From positions 2,608,501 through 2,672,500 of the forward strand of contig NZ_CP136759.1 of assembly GCF_032931615.1 (NCBI RefSeq): 64,000 nt of DNA, written 5' to 3'. Each line of letters begins with the position of its first letter. Within the stretch, counting starts at the first letter, position 1. Below, in pieces: positions 55,533 to 64,000 of this stretch. A program made the translations under genes and the position numbers. The DNA is from Palleronia sp. LCG004. Its GTDB lineage: Bacteria > Pseudomonadota > Alphaproteobacteria > Rhodobacterales > Rhodobacteraceae. Under the pieces are notes generated by a model. The model worked only from the letters and a program-made list of their open reading frames with translations, did not search any database and was not told the DNA's origin.

Positions 55533-56325
55533 CAGCCCGAAAATCATCGCGATCGTCAACCAGAAGGGCGGGGTGGGAAAGACCACCACGGCGATCAACC
55601 TTGGCGCGGCCTTGGCCGAGAAGGGGCACGGGGTCGCGATAATCGATCTCGATCCGCAGGGAAACGCCTCTACCGGGCTCGGGATCGAGGCCGAAGACCG
55701 GGACTTGACGACTTACGATCTGCTCCTCGACGGTAAATCGCTGTCGGATGTGCTGGTTTCGACTGAATACGACAATCTTCGCATTGTTTCGGCCACTTCG
55801 GATCTGAGTTCCGCCGATATCGAGATGTATTCGAACAGCAAGCGGTCGTTCCTGTTGAAGGACGCGCTGACTGCGCCCGACGTCGAAAAGCTTGGACTCG
55901 ATTACATTCTCATCGATTGTCCGCCGTCGCTCAGCCTCCTGACGATCAATGCAATGGTTGCGGCGCATTCCGTTCTTGTTCCGCTCCAGAGCGAATTCTT
56001 TGCGCTGGAGGGACTGTCCCAGCTCATGTTGACGATGCGGGAGGTCCGGCAGAGCGCCAATCCTGGCCTCCGAATCGAAGGTGTGGTTCTGACGATGTTC
56101 GACGGACGGAATCGCCTTGCGCAACAGGTGCTTGCGGATGCCAAGGACACGTTGGGCGACCTCGTCTTCGGGACGATCATCCCGCGCAACGTGCGGGTAA
56201 GCGAAGCACCGTCTTACGCCCAGTCGGTGCTCGACTACGATCCGGGATCGAAGGGAAGCGTGGCATATCGCGATCTTGCGCAGGAATTGGCGGCGCGCGG
56301 CGTGGTACAGGGAGAGACGGCATGA
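55516..56325 (+). CDS. parA: Chromosome partitioning ATPase ParA
   Basis: This 269-residue deviant-Walker ATPase drives origin segregation with ParB. Walker A is 'QKGGVGKTTTAINLG', Walker A' is 'IIDLDPQGNAS', Walker B 'YILIDCPPSLSLLTINA', and the C-terminal DNA-binding region includes 'TIIPRNVRVSEAPSY'. It starts at a GTG overlapping rsmG by 17 bases, giving 'MSNERSSPKIIAIVNQ'. The stop overlaps parB (ATGA). Confidence 0.97.
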   Translation: MSNERSSPKIIAIVNQKGGVGKTTTAINLGAALAEKGHGVAIIDLDPQGNASTGLGIEAEDRDLTTYDLLLDGKSLSDVLVSTEYDNLRIVSATSDLSSADIEMYSNSKRSFLLKDALTAPDVEKLGLDYILIDCPPSLSLLTINAMVAAHSVLVPLQSEFFALEGLSQLMLTMREVRQSANPGLRIEGVVLTMFDGRNRLAQQVLADAKDTLGDLVFGTIIPRNVRVSEAPSYAQSVLDYDPGSKGSVAYRDLAQELAARGVVQGETA

Positions 56326-57209
56326 GCGAGAGACGACAGGAACGCCGGGGCCTTGGTCGGGGGCTGTCCGCCCTGATGGCGGATGTCGAGGTCGACCAGA
56401 CGACGCAGACCGAACGGCGCGCCGAAGCGACCATTCCGATCGAGCGGATCCATCCCAATCCCAATCAGCCGCGCCAGACTTTCGTCAGCGAAAGTCTAGA
56501 GGAATTGTCGGCCTCCATCGCGACGAAGGGCATCATCCAGCCGCTGATCCTGCGCAATCACCCGACGAAAGAGGGTGAATACGAGATCGTCGCGGGCGAA
56601 CGGCGCTGGCGGGCCGCCCAGATGGCACAGGTGCACGAGGTACCGGCGATCGTCCGGTCACTCGACGATACCGAGGTGCTCGAAGTCGCGATCATCGAGA
56701 ACATTCAGCGCAGCGACCTGAATGCCGTGGATGAGGCGTCGGGCTATCGCCAGCTGATGGACCGGTTCGGTCATACGCAGGAACAGATGGCCGTCGCCCT
56801 CGGCAAAAGCCGCTCGCATATCGCGAATACGCTGCGTTTGCTGTCCTTGCCGCCCGGCGTGCAGGGCTATCTGGCGGAAGGCAAGCTGACTGCGGGGCAT
56901 GCCCGGGCGCTGATCACTGCCGAGGATCCCGAGGCCCTGGCCCGTCAGATCATCTCCAGGAATCTCTCGGTGCGGGAAGCCGAAAACCTGGCCAAGGGCC
57001 CGAAGCCGACCCGGTCGCGGCGCAGTTCCGGCAAGTCGGAAAAGGATGCCGATACGCTTGCACTGGAGTCCGACCTCGCGGCAAATCTTGGTATGAAGGT
57101 TTCCGTCGACCACAACACCGAAAGCGGTGCGGGGCAGGTGACGATCTCTTACAAGTCATTGGAAGATCTGGATAATCTCTGCCAACTCCTGTCGGAGCGT
57201 CGCGACTAG
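56322..57209 (+). CDS. parB: Chromosome partitioning protein ParB
   Basis: This 295-residue CTP-dependent clamp binds parS and spreads on DNA. The N-terminal 'RRGLGRGLSALM' binds ParA, and the CTPase domain has 'NPNQPRQTF' and 'IVAGERRWRAAQMA'. The helix-turn-helix that reads parS is near 'TQEQMAVALGKSRSHIANTLRLL' (in part). A C-terminal dimerisation domain completes it. It ends four bases inside the convergent hemW gene. Confidence 0.97.
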   Translation: MSERRQERRGLGRGLSALMADVEVDQTTQTERRAEATIPIERIHPNPNQPRQTFVSESLEELSASIATKGIIQPLILRNHPTKEGEYEIVAGERRWRAAQMAQVHEVPAIVRSLDDTEVLEVAIIENIQRSDLNAVDEASGYRQLMDRFGHTQEQMAVALGKSRSHIANTLRLLSLPPGVQGYLAEGKLTAGHARALITAEDPEALARQIISRNLSVREAENLAKGPKPTRSRRSSGKSEKDADTLALESDLAANLGMKVSVDHNTESGAGQVTISYKSLEDLDNLCQLLSERRD

Positions 57210-58369
57210 GCGAAGAGGGCGCGCAGGATTCCGTTCAGGACCGGCCGCCCGGTCTCGGTCACCCTGAACCGATCCGATGTCCGTTCGACAAGCCCATAGC
57301 CTTCCAGGTCCAATACTTTTCGTTCGAAATCAGGAACTTGCTGCGCCAGTTCCAGCGGCACACCCTCGGCGATCCTGAGACCCATCAGCAGCCGTTCTTC
57401 GATCACGGTCGCATCGTCGAGTGTGACGATCTCCTCCGGCGTTTTTCCGGTAAGTGCGCCTTTCAACCAGACAAGCGGGGCGGTCGCCGTCTCGGTCGCA
57501 TGACGCCGACCGTCGAGTGTCAGGCGCCCATGTGCACCGGGGCCGATACCGGCATAATCGCCGCCGGTCCAGTAGATCATGTTGTGCCGCGATTCCGACC
57601 CCGGCCGCGCATGGTTCGACACCTCGTAGGCCGGCATCCCGGCGGCCTCGCACCGCTCCTGCGTCAGCTCGTACATGTCTGCCGACAGATCCTCAGAGGG
57701 CAGGCCGCGCAGGCCGCCGCGCGCATACCGCTCGCCAAACGCCGTTTCCGGCTCGATGGTGAGCTGGTAGAGCGAGAGGTGATCGGCCGCCATCGCGAGC
57801 GCCCGGTCGAGCTCGGTGGCCCAGTCGTCCAGCGTCTGGTCCTGCCGCGCGTATATGAGGTCGAAACTCACCCGGTCGAAGGTCTCTCGCGCGATCTCGA
57901 ACGCCGTTTCCGCCTCGGCCACCGAATGCAACCGGCCCAGCCGTTTCAGATCGGGATCGTTCAGCGCCTGAATTCCCATCGAGACGCGCCCGACACCGGC
58001 AAGGCGGTAGTCACGGAACCGACCGGCCTCGACCGAGGTGGGGTTGGCCTCCAGCGTGATCTCGCAATCGTTCGAGATATGCCAGTGCCGCTGGATCTCC
58101 GACAGGACGGTCTCGACCGTCGCGGGCTCCATCAGGCTGGGCGTGCCGCCGCCGAAATAGATCGAGCCCACCCGCCGTTCGCCCGTCATGGCACGGATGC
58201 GGGCGATCTCGGAGGTGTAGGCGCGCCTCCAGGCGTCGTGGTCGATCTGCGCCACGACATGCGAATTGAAGTCGCAATAGGGGCATTTGGCCTGACAGAA
58301 CGGCCAATGGACGTAGATGCCGAAGCCCGGCTCAGTCAAAGCAGCCGGCGACGAGCTTGGCGAAGGCAT
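57206..58369 (-). CDS. hemW: Radical SAM haem chaperone HemW
   Basis: This 387-residue radical SAM protein has the 4Fe-4S motif CxxxCxxC in '[11 protein letters not shown]', '[10 protein letters not shown]', and 'EANPTSVE'. HemW-type proteins deliver haem to respiratory enzymes and lack the extra residues of the coproporphyrinogen dehydrogenase HemN. The ATG at 58369 lies 38 bases inside the end of rdgB, so the two genes overlap noticeably on the same strand. Confidence 0.92.
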   Translation of the reverse strand: MPSPSSSPAALTEPGFGIYVHWPFCQAKCPYCDFNSHVVAQIDHDAWRRAYTSEIARIRAMTGERRVGSIYFGGGTPSLMEPATVETVLSEIQRHWHISNDCEITLEANPTSVEAGRFRDYRLAGVGRVSMGIQALNDPDLKRLGRLHSVAEAETAFEIARETFDRVSFDLIYARQDQTLDDWATELDRALAMAADHLSLYQLTIEPETAFGERYARGGLRGLPSEDLSADMYELTQERCEAAGMPAYEVSNHARPGSESRHNMIYWTGGDYAGIGPGAHGRLTLDGRRHATETATAPLVWLKGALTGKTPEEIVTLDDATVIEERLLMGLRIAEGVPLELAQQVPDFERKVLDLEGYGLVERTSDRFRVTETGRPVLNGILRALFA

Positions 58370-58940
58370 CGGCGCGGTGGGAAATGCGGTTCTTCTCCGA
58401 ACGCTCCATCTCGCCGAACGTGATGTCGTACCCGTCGGGCTGGAAGACGGGGTCGTAGCCGTGTCCGCCATCCCCGCGGCCGGGCCAGACGATGCGTCCC
58501 GACATCGTGCCGGGAAAGACCTCGTCATGGCCGTCGGGCCAAGCCAGGACCAGCGTGCAGCAGAACCGCGCGACCCATGGCTGGGCCGCGCCGCGTGCCA
58601 GAAGCTCGTCATGGGCCCGCCCCATGGCAAGGACGAAATCGCGGCCCGCGGGCGTTTCGGCCCAGTCTGCCGTATAGACCCCCGGTGCCCCGCCGAGCGC
58701 GTCGATCTCGAGCCCCGAATCGTCCGACAATGCGGGCAGACCGGTGGCGCGCGCCGCCGCATGGGCCTTGATCCGGGCATTCTCGACGAAGGTGGTTCCG
58801 TCCTCGACCGGCTCGGGCAGGCCGTGATCGGCGGCCGAGCTCAGCGTCACGCCGTAAGGCCCGAGGAGGTCGCGAAACTCCTCGAGCTTGCCGTGATTAT
58901 GGGTCGCGACGACCAGCTTGTCGCCCGTGAAGCGGCGCAT
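58332..58940 (-). CDS. rdgB: XTP/dITP diphosphatase RdgB
   Basis: This 202-residue Ham1-family enzyme removes inosine and xanthosine triphosphates from the nucleotide pool. '[17 protein letters not shown]' is the family start, '[24 protein letters not shown]' (in part) the metal site, and '[12 protein letters not shown]' with '[10 protein letters not shown]' the nucleotide site. It overlaps rph by one base and hemW by 38. Confidence 0.95.
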   Translation of the reverse strand: MRRFTGDKLVVATHNHGKLEEFRDLLGPYGVTLSSAADHGLPEPVEDGTTFVENARIKAHAAARATGLPALSDDSGLEIDALGGAPGVYTADWAETPAGRDFVLAMGRAHDELLARGAAQPWVARFCCTLVLAWPDGHDEVFPGTMSGRIVWPGRGDGGHGYDPVFQPDGYDITFGEMERSEKNRISHRADAFAKLVAGCFD

Positions 58941-59650
58941 CAGCCCACTGCTTTCTTCTGCGCCTCGACCAGCGTGCCGACACCCTTTTCGGCCAAGTCG
59001 AGCAGCCCGTTCATCTGATCGCGCGAGAATGTCGATCCCTCCGCGCTCATCTGCAGCTCGATCAGGCGTCCGGCACCGGTCAGGACGAAATTGCCGTCCA
59101 CGCCCGCCTCGCTGTCCTCGGGATAATCGAGGTCGAGCACCATCTGCCCGGCATAGATCCCGCAGCTGACGGCGGCCACGTGGTCGGTCAGCGGGTCGGT
59201 CACGATGTCGCCGGCCTTCATCAGCTTGTTGACGGCCAGGCGCAGCGCGACCCATCCGCCGGTGATCGAGGCGCAGCGCGTGCCGCCATCGGCCTGGATC
59301 ACGTCGCAATCGACGGTGAATTGCCGCTCGCCCATCGCGTTGCGATCGACGCAGGCGCGCAGGCTGCGGCCGATCAGGCGCTGGATCTCCTGCGTGCGGC
59401 CGGACTGGCCGCGCTTGGCCTCGCGGTTCATGCGGCTATGCGTCGCGCGCGGCAGCATACCGTATTCGGCGGTGACCCAGCCCTGGCCGCTGTTGCGCAG
59501 GAACGGTGGGACGCGCTCCTCCAGCGACGCGGTGCAGAGCACATGCGTGTCGCCGCAGCGGATGAGGCAGGACCCCTCTGCATGGCGGGTCACGTCGGTT
59601 TCGATGGAAACCGGTCGCATCGTGTCTAGGTCTCTGCCAGAAGGTCGCAT
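58940..59650 (-). CDS. rph: Ribonuclease PH
   Basis: This 236-residue phosphorolytic exoribonuclease trims tRNA 3' ends. '[21 protein letters not shown]' (in part), '[17 protein letters not shown]', '[16 protein letters not shown]' and '[20 protein letters not shown]' are the typical blocks, with the phosphate-binding Arg and catalytic Asp present. AAAGGAAC lies seven bases before the ATG. It heads the rph-rdgB-hemW unit and is divergent from hrcA. Confidence 0.97.
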   Translation of the reverse strand: MRPSGRDLDTMRPVSIETDVTRHAEGSCLIRCGDTHVLCTASLEERVPPFLRNSGQGWVTAEYGMLPRATHSRMNREAKRGQSGRTQEIQRLIGRSLRACVDRNAMGERQFTVDCDVIQADGGTRCASITGGWVALRLAVNKLMKAGDIVTDPLTDHVAAVSCGIYAGQMVLDLDYPEDSEAGVDGNFVLTGAGRLIELQMSAEGSTFSRDQMNGLLDLAEKGVGTLVEAQKKAVG

Positions 59651-59688
59651 GGATGTTCCTTTGTGTTCGTCCGGGCGACGATGTCGCA

Positions 59689-59708
59689 CCGGTGCAATTC
59701 CGGTGCAA
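59689..59708. repeat. Direct repeat in the rph-hrcA divergent promoter region
   Basis: CCGGTGCAA occurs twice, separated by two bases (59689-59697 and 59700-59708), in the 78-bp gap between rph and hrcA. The 11-bp spacing is one helical turn, so a regulator dimer could bind. It does not match CIRCE. Confidence 0.4.
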
Positions 59709-59728
59709 GGCTGATACCACGTTCGATG

Positions 59729-60799
59729 ATGAGTGACGAACACGCAGACGGCCGAAGCATGATCGAGGAAATGAACGATCGCACGCGCGAGGTCTTCCGC
59801 CGGGTGGTGGAGGGTTATCTCGCCTCGGGCGATCCCGTGGGCTCCCGCACGCTCAGCCGCGAGATGAGCGAGAAGGTCAGTGCCGCGACGATCCGCAACG
59901 TCATGCAGGATCTCGAGCTGATGGGCCTTCTGAACGCGCCGCATACCTCGGCGGGCCGCATGCCCACGCATCTGGGTCTCAGGCTCTTCGTGGACGGCCT
60001 GCTCGAGATGGGCGAGCTGACCGACGACGACCGCGCGGCGATCGACAAGACGCTCGGCAGCAACGAACGCGACATGGGCACGCTTCTCGACCGGGTCGGA
60101 TCGGCGCTGTCGGGCGCCACCCGCGGGGCGAGCCTCGTGCTCGCGCCCAAGCACGAGGCGCCGATCAAGCATATCGAGTTCGTCTCGCTCGGCGACGACC
60201 GCGCGCTCGTCGTGCTGGTCTTCGAGGACGGCCATGTCGAGAACCGCGTCTTCGCGCCGCCGCCCGGTCAGACGCCGTCCTCGATGCGCGAGGCGGCGAA
60301 TTTCCTCAACGCCATCGCGCAGGGCCGGACCATGTCCGAACTCCGCCGCGGCATGGCCGAGGAGATCGTGAAACACCGCCGCGACCTCGACGTGCTGGCG
60401 AGCGCCCTTGTCGAATCGGGCATCGCCGTCTGGGCGCAGGAGGGCGAACCCAACGAACGGCTGATCGTGCGGGGCCGCGCCAACCTGCTCGAGGGGTCCG
60501 GAGAGGATCTCGAGCGGATCCGAACGCTCTTCGAGGATCTCGAACGCAAGCGTGACATCGCCGAATTCCTGGAACTGACGGACGAGGGCGCGGGCGTGCG
60601 CATCTTCATCGGCTCCGAGAACAAGCTTTTTTCACTTTCGGGTTCCTCTTTGGTGGTCTCTCCTTATATGAACGCTGACCGAAAGATCATCGGCGCGGTC
60701 GGTGTGATCGGCCCCACGCGGCTGAATTACGGACGGATCGTGCCGATCGTGGATTACACGGCACAAATGATCGGCAGATTGCTGTCGGGCCAACGCTAG
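59729..60799 (+). CDS. hrcA: Heat-inducible transcriptional repressor HrcA
   Basis: This 356-residue repressor of groESL-type operons binds CIRCE elements. The N-terminal winged helix includes '[32 protein letters not shown]' (in part). The central GAF-like domain and the C-terminal '[22 protein letters not shown]' (in part) are typical. I chose the ATG at 59729; 59726, 59759 and 59771 are alternatives, and none has a strong ribosome-binding site. No CIRCE inverted repeat is visible in front of it. grpE follows after 14 bases. Confidence 0.94.
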   Translation: MSDEHADGRSMIEEMNDRTREVFRRVVEGYLASGDPVGSRTLSREMSEKVSAATIRNVMQDLELMGLLNAPHTSAGRMPTHLGLRLFVDGLLEMGELTDDDRAAIDKTLGSNERDMGTLLDRVGSALSGATRGASLVLAPKHEAPIKHIEFVSLGDDRALVVLVFEDGHVENRVFAPPPGQTPSSMREAANFLNAIAQGRTMSELRRGMAEEIVKHRRDLDVLASALVESGIAVWAQEGEPNERLIVRGRANLLEGSGEDLERIRTLFEDLERKRDIAEFLELTDEGAGVRIFIGSENKLFSLSGSSLVVSPYMNADRKIIGAVGVIGPTRLNYGRIVPIVDYTAQMIGRLLSGQR

Positions 60800-60813
60800 C
60801 TCCAGGTGAATAC

Positions 60814-61476
60814 ATGGCGAAAGAGAACGAAAGCGACATCGAAGCCGCGATCGAAGACATGCTGAAGGGCGAGACCTCCGAGGCCGACAAGGTCCGACGC
60901 AAACCGCGCCCTGCCAATGCCGAGGCGACGGTCGATCTCGACAATCCCGGCGACGGCCCCTCCGGCCCGGAAGAGCCCCCGGTGGTCGAGCAGGACGACG
61001 GCATCGCCGCCGAGCTCGAGGCGCTCAGGACCGAGCGGGACGAGTACAAGGACCGGTTCGTCCGCGCGCTGGCCGAGGCCGAAAACGCGCGCAAGCGGTC
61101 CGACCGCGACCGCCGCGAGGCCGAGAATTACGGCGGCTCCAAGCTCAGCCGCGACATGCTGCCGGTCTACGACAACCTCAAGCGGGCGGTCGAATCCATC
61201 GGCGAGGAGCAGCGCGAGGCCAATGCCGCCCTCATCGAGGGAATCGAGCTGACGCTGCGCGAGCTGCGCAATGTCTTCGAAAAGCATGGCATCCGCGTGA
61301 TTTCGCCCACTCTGGGTGAGAAATTCGACCCGAACCACCACGAGGCGATGTTCGAGGCCCCGGTCCCCGAGACCAAGGCCGGCGACATCATCCAGGTCAT
61401 GGCCGAGGGCTTCATGCTGCACGACCGGCTCCTGCGGGCCGCGCAAGTGGGCGTGAGCTCGACGCCGCGCTCCTGA
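60814..61476 (+). CDS. grpE: Nucleotide exchange factor GrpE
   Basis: This 220-residue co-chaperone of DnaK has a long acidic, disordered N-terminus (about 65 residues) and then the coiled coil ('ELEALRTERDEYKDRFVRALAEAENARKR', in part). The C-terminal beta domain has 'GEKFDPNHHEAMF' and 'GFMLHDRLLRAAQVGV'. It is the second gene of the hrcA-grpE heat-shock unit and is followed by an intrinsic terminator. Confidence 0.97.
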   Translation: MAKENESDIEAAIEDMLKGETSEADKVRRKPRPANAEATVDLDNPGDGPSGPEEPPVVEQDDGIAAELEALRTERDEYKDRFVRALAEAENARKRSDRDRREAENYGGSKLSRDMLPVYDNLKRAVESIGEEQREANAALIEGIELTLRELRNVFEKHGIRVISPTLGEKFDPNHHEAMFEAPVPETKAGDIIQVMAEGFMLHDRLLRAAQVGVSSTPRS

Positions 61477-61500
61477 AAGGCGCGTCTTAAGTCGATTATG

Positions 61501-61529
61501 AGGCCCCGGAGATGATCCGGGGCCTTTTC
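61501..61529. terminator. Rho-independent terminator between grpE and mutS
   Basis: A perfect 10-bp stem (AGGCCCCGGA with TCCGGGGCCT, loop GATGA) is followed by TTTTCC on the plus strand. It lies between convergent genes and likely serves grpE, possibly both. Confidence 0.85.
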
Positions 61530-61555
61530 CGTTCGGGGCCGGCAACGGCGCCGGA

Positions 61556-64000
61556 TCAGGTGCGGGGCGTGTCCTTCCGGGCCAGGGACGACAGCTCGTA
61601 GACGAGATCGAGCGCCTCGCGCGGGCTCAGCTCGTCAGGATGCACGCCCTTCAGACGGTCCGACAGCGGATCCTCACGCGGCGCCTCGGGCAGGGGCCGC
61701 GCGGCGGAAAAGAGCGGCAGATCGTCGATCAGCATCGTCTTGCCGCCCTCCGCATCGCCCTTTTCGAGCGCGGCGAGCACGTCCTTCGCGCGCGCCACGA
61801 CGCTTTGGGGCAGTCCGGCGAGCTTTGCGACCTGCACGCCGTAGGACCTGTCGGCCGATCCCTTGCGCACCTCGTGCAGGAAGATCACGTCGCCATCCCA
61901 TTCCTTGACCGCCATCGTCGCGTTGCTGACGCCCGAAAGCCGCTCCGACAGATGGGTCATCTCGTGGTAATGCGTGGCGAAAAGCGCGCGGCAGCGGTTG
62001 CGGTCGTGCAGATGTTCGAGCGTCGCCCAGGCGATCGAGAGACCGTCATAGGTCGCCGTGCCGCGCCCCACCTCGTCGAGGATGACAAGCGCGCTCTCGT
62101 CGGCCTGGTTGAGGATCGCGGCCGTCTCGACCATCTCGACCATGAAGGTCGAACGCCCCCGCGCCAGATCGTCCGAGGCACCGACCCGGCTGAAAAGCTG
62201 GCTCACCAGACCGATGCGCGCGCGCGTCGCGGGCACGAAGGCCCCCATCTGCGCCAGCAGCGCGATCAGTGCGTTCTGCCGCAGGAAGGTCGACTTGCCT
62301 GCCATGTTGGGCCCCGTCAGCAGCCAGAGCGCGGCCGCGTCCCCGCCCTCGGAAAGCGCGCAATCGTTGGCGACGAAAGGCGCGCCTCCTTGCGCGCGCA
62401 GCGCCTGTTCCACGACGGGGTGGCGCCCGCCCTCGACCGCGAATGCGCGGCCCGTCTCGATCACCGGCCGGGTCCAGCGCTCGCCCTCGGCCAGATCGGC
62501 CAGCGCGGCGGCAAGGTCGATCCCCGACAGCGCACGCGCCGCATCGCCGATCGGCCCCGCATGGTCGAGGATCCGCGCGGCGAGCGCGCCGAAGATCCGC
62601 CGCTCGATCTCGATCGCGCGGTCGCGGGCATTCAGGATCCGCGTCTCCAGCTCGCTCAGCTCCACGGTCGTGAAGCGCACCGCGCTCGCCGTCGTCTGGC
62701 GGTGGATAAACCGCGCCGAAAGCGGCTCGGCCAGCATCTTCTTGGCGTGGGTGGCGGTCGTCTCGATGAAATAGCCAAGCACGTTGTTGTGCTTGATCTT
62801 CAGCCCGGGGATCGCCGTTTCCTCGGCATAGTCGGCCTGCATGCCCGCGATCACGCCGCGCCCTTCGTCGCGGAGGCGCCGCACCTCGTCGAGCTCCTCG
62901 TCGAAGCCGGGCGCCACGAGGCCGCCCTCGCGGGCGAGGACCGGGGGCTCGGCCACCAGCGCCTCGTCGAGTTCGGACAGCAGGTCGTCGTGACCGGACA
63001 GTGCCACCGCCGCCTGGGCCAGCTCGCGCGGCAGATCCCGGTCGGCCAGCAGATCGCCCAGATCGCCGGCCCGGCCCAGCCCGTCGCGGATCGCGGCGAG
63101 GTCCCGCGGTCCGCCCCGTTCCAGCGCCAGCCGCGACAGCGCCCGGTCCATGTCGGGCGCGCGCCGCAGCGTCCCGCGCAGCGCCTCGCGCAGCGACCCG
63201 TCCTCCACGAGGTATCCGACCGAGTCGTGACGCGCGCGGATCGTCTCCGCATCGCGCGAGGGCGATGTCAGGCGCCGCTCCAGCAGGCGCCCGCCGCCCG
63301 CCGTGACGGTCCGGTCGATCGCCGCGAGAAGCGTGCCGTCGCGTCCGCCCGACAGGCTGCGCGTCAGTTCGAGGTTTCGCCGCGTCGCCGCGTCGATCTG
63401 CATGGCGCCGCCCGCCTCCTCGCGGCGGGGCGGACGCAGGAGCGGCAGTTTGCCCTTCTGCGTGATTTCGAGATAATCGACCAGCGCCGCGAGTGCCGAG
63501 ATCTCGGCCCGGTCGAACGTGCCGAACGCGTCGAGCGTCGCCACGTGAAACACCGAGCAGAGCCGCGCCGCGCCGCTCGTGCTGTCGAAGGAGCCGCGCG
63601 AGAGCGGCGTCATCTGGGCCCCGGCCTCGGCCACGGTCTCGGCCTGCGCGCGCTCGTGCGTTTCGCTCAGCAGCACCTCGCGGGGGCCGAGGCGAGCAAG
63701 CTCGGGGCCGAGGCGCACGGGCGGGCAGGGCGCGCAGGCAAGCTCTCCGGTCGAAATGTCGACCCAGGCGATGGCGCCCTCGCCGCGCATCTCGGCAAAG
63801 GCCGCGAGGAAATTGTTGCGCCGCGCGTCGAGCAGCGTCTCCTCGGTCAGGGTGCCGGGCGTGACGAGGCGCACGACCTCGCGACGGACGACGGATTTCG
63901 ACCCGCGCTTCTTGGCCTCGGCGGGGTCCTCGGTCTGTTCGCAGACGGCGACGCGGAAGCCCTTGCGGATCAGCGTCAGCAGGTAGCTTTCGGCCGCGTG
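61556..64000 (-). CDS. mutS: DNA mismatch repair protein MutS (5' end outside window)
   Basis: The frame is open to the right edge and gives 814 residues. About 60 N-terminal residues, including the mismatch-reading Phe-x-Glu, are missing beyond the window. Visible parts are the rest of domain I ('FRVAVCEQTEDPAEAKKRGS', 'VVRREVVRLVTPGT'), the lever domain, and the ATPase with Walker A 'LTGPNMAGKSTFLRQNALIA', 'SRVGASDDLARGRSTFMVEM' and Walker B 'ALVILDEVGRGTATYDG'. A C-terminal tail follows. MutS detects mismatches and recruits MutL. It has no operon partner in the window. Confidence 0.97.
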   Translation of the reverse strand, partial: HAAESYLLTLIRKGFRVAVCEQTEDPAEAKKRGSKSVVRREVVRLVTPGTLTEETLLDARRNNFLAAFAEMRGEGAIAWVDISTGELACAPCPPVRLGPELARLGPREVLLSETHERAQAETVAEAGAQMTPLSRGSFDSTSGAARLCSVFHVATLDAFGTFDRAEISALAALVDYLEITQKGKLPLLRPPRREEAGGAMQIDAATRRNLELTRSLSGGRDGTLLAAIDRTVTAGGGRLLERRLTSPSRDAETIRARHDSVGYLVEDGSLREALRGTLRRAPDMDRALSRLALERGGPRDLAAIRDGLGRAGDLGDLLADRDLPRELAQAAVALSGHDDLLSELDEALVAEPPVLAREGGLVAPGFDEELDEVRRLRDEGRGVIAGMQADYAEETAIPGLKIKHNNVLGYFIETTATHAKKMLAEPLSARFIHRQTTASAVRFTTVELSELETRILNARDRAIEIERRIFGALAARILDHAGPIGDAARALSGIDLAAALADLAEGERWTRPVIETGRAFAVEGGRHPVVEQALRAQGGAPFVANDCALSEGGDAAALWLLTGPNMAGKSTFLRQNALIALLAQMGAFVPATRARIGLVSQLFSRVGASDDLARGRSTFMVEMVETAAILNQADESALVILDEVGRGTATYDGLSIAWATLEHLHDRNRCRALFATHYHEMTHLSERLSGVSNATMAVKEWDGDVIFLHEVRKGSADRSYGVQVAKLAGLPQSVVARAKDVLAALEKGDAEGGKTMLIDDLPLFSAARPLPEAPREDPLSDRLKGVHPDELSPREALDLVYELSSLARKDTPRT

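Noticed and set aside
59651..59728. CIRCE element in front of hrcA
   Set aside because: The TTAGCACTC-N9-GAGTGCTAA pattern is absent; only a direct repeat is present.
63541..63560. Third parS-like sequence inside mutS (TGTTTCACGTG on the minus strand)
   Set aside because: Only the first 11 of 16 bases match; the second half-site is lost, so ParB binding is unlikely.
1..64000. CRISPR arrays, insertion sequences, prophage or toxin-antitoxin modules
   Set aside because: No regularly spaced repeats, transposase-like or phage-like proteins were seen on either strand.

Overview
The window comes from a high-GC alphaproteobacterium, most likely a member of the Rhodobacteraceae (Roseobacter group). 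This rests on several markers: a RegA/RegB (ActR/ActS, PrrA/PrrB) redox pair, a DivL-like PAS gene at the head of tsaE-amgK-murU-addB-addA-trxA, a hemD-Mic60-hemY block, the extended HslV N-terminus, the maf-aroE-coaE-dnaQ-secB group, and rho-mnmE-mnmG-rsmG-parA-parB with parS sites inside the genes. These assignments are from memory of the families; no search was run.

Layout. Positions 1-1085 hold a photoactive-yellow-protein homologue and a partial PAS protein on the minus strand. aroQ follows on the plus strand. From 1.9 to 16.0 kb lies an accessory-looking peptide or amide uptake cluster: a divergent substrate-binding protein, then two transporter ATPases, two more paralogous binding proteins, two permeases, a gamma-glutamyltransferase-like enzyme, a GntR/FCD regulator, an amidase and an acetamidase/formamidase. 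The plus-strand genes look like one ten-gene operon. tRNA-Thr(CGT) and the hemD-Mic60-hemY block follow, divergent from tsaD. Next come small housekeeping and transport genes (EVE domain, FUSC-like, DUF2853, Usp, AGCS symporter, ahcY, HD domain). The RegA/RegB pair at 27.5-29.6 kb has a regB reading frame broken at a nine-C tract. The divL-like gene at 29.7 kb has a perfect CtrA full site upstream and starts the recycling and repair block (tsaE, amgK, murU, addB, addA, trxA). hslV-hslU and an MFS transporter follow.

From 43.3 to 49.5 kb most genes run on the minus strand (smr, mltA, Tim44-like, dnaQ, coaE, aroE, maf). From 49.9 to 57.2 kb they run on the plus strand (hemJ, rho, mnmE, mnmG, rsmG, parA, parB). 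The 380-bp gap between maf and hemJ is unusually AT-rich and carries DnaA-box matches, so it is the likely chromosomal origin. One perfect and one near-perfect parS site lie 3-5 kb to its right. The window closes with hemW, rdgB and rph (minus), hrcA-grpE (plus) and a mutS gene whose 5' end lies outside.

Gene interplay. The left cluster probably imports short peptides or amides and hydrolyses them in the cell. The centre couples redox control and CtrA-linked signalling with cell-wall recycling and double-strand-break repair. The right half is the origin domain, with initiation DNA, segregation proteins and their binding sites together. Two reading frames deserve re-sequencing: regB (C9 tract) and the first codons of hemD.
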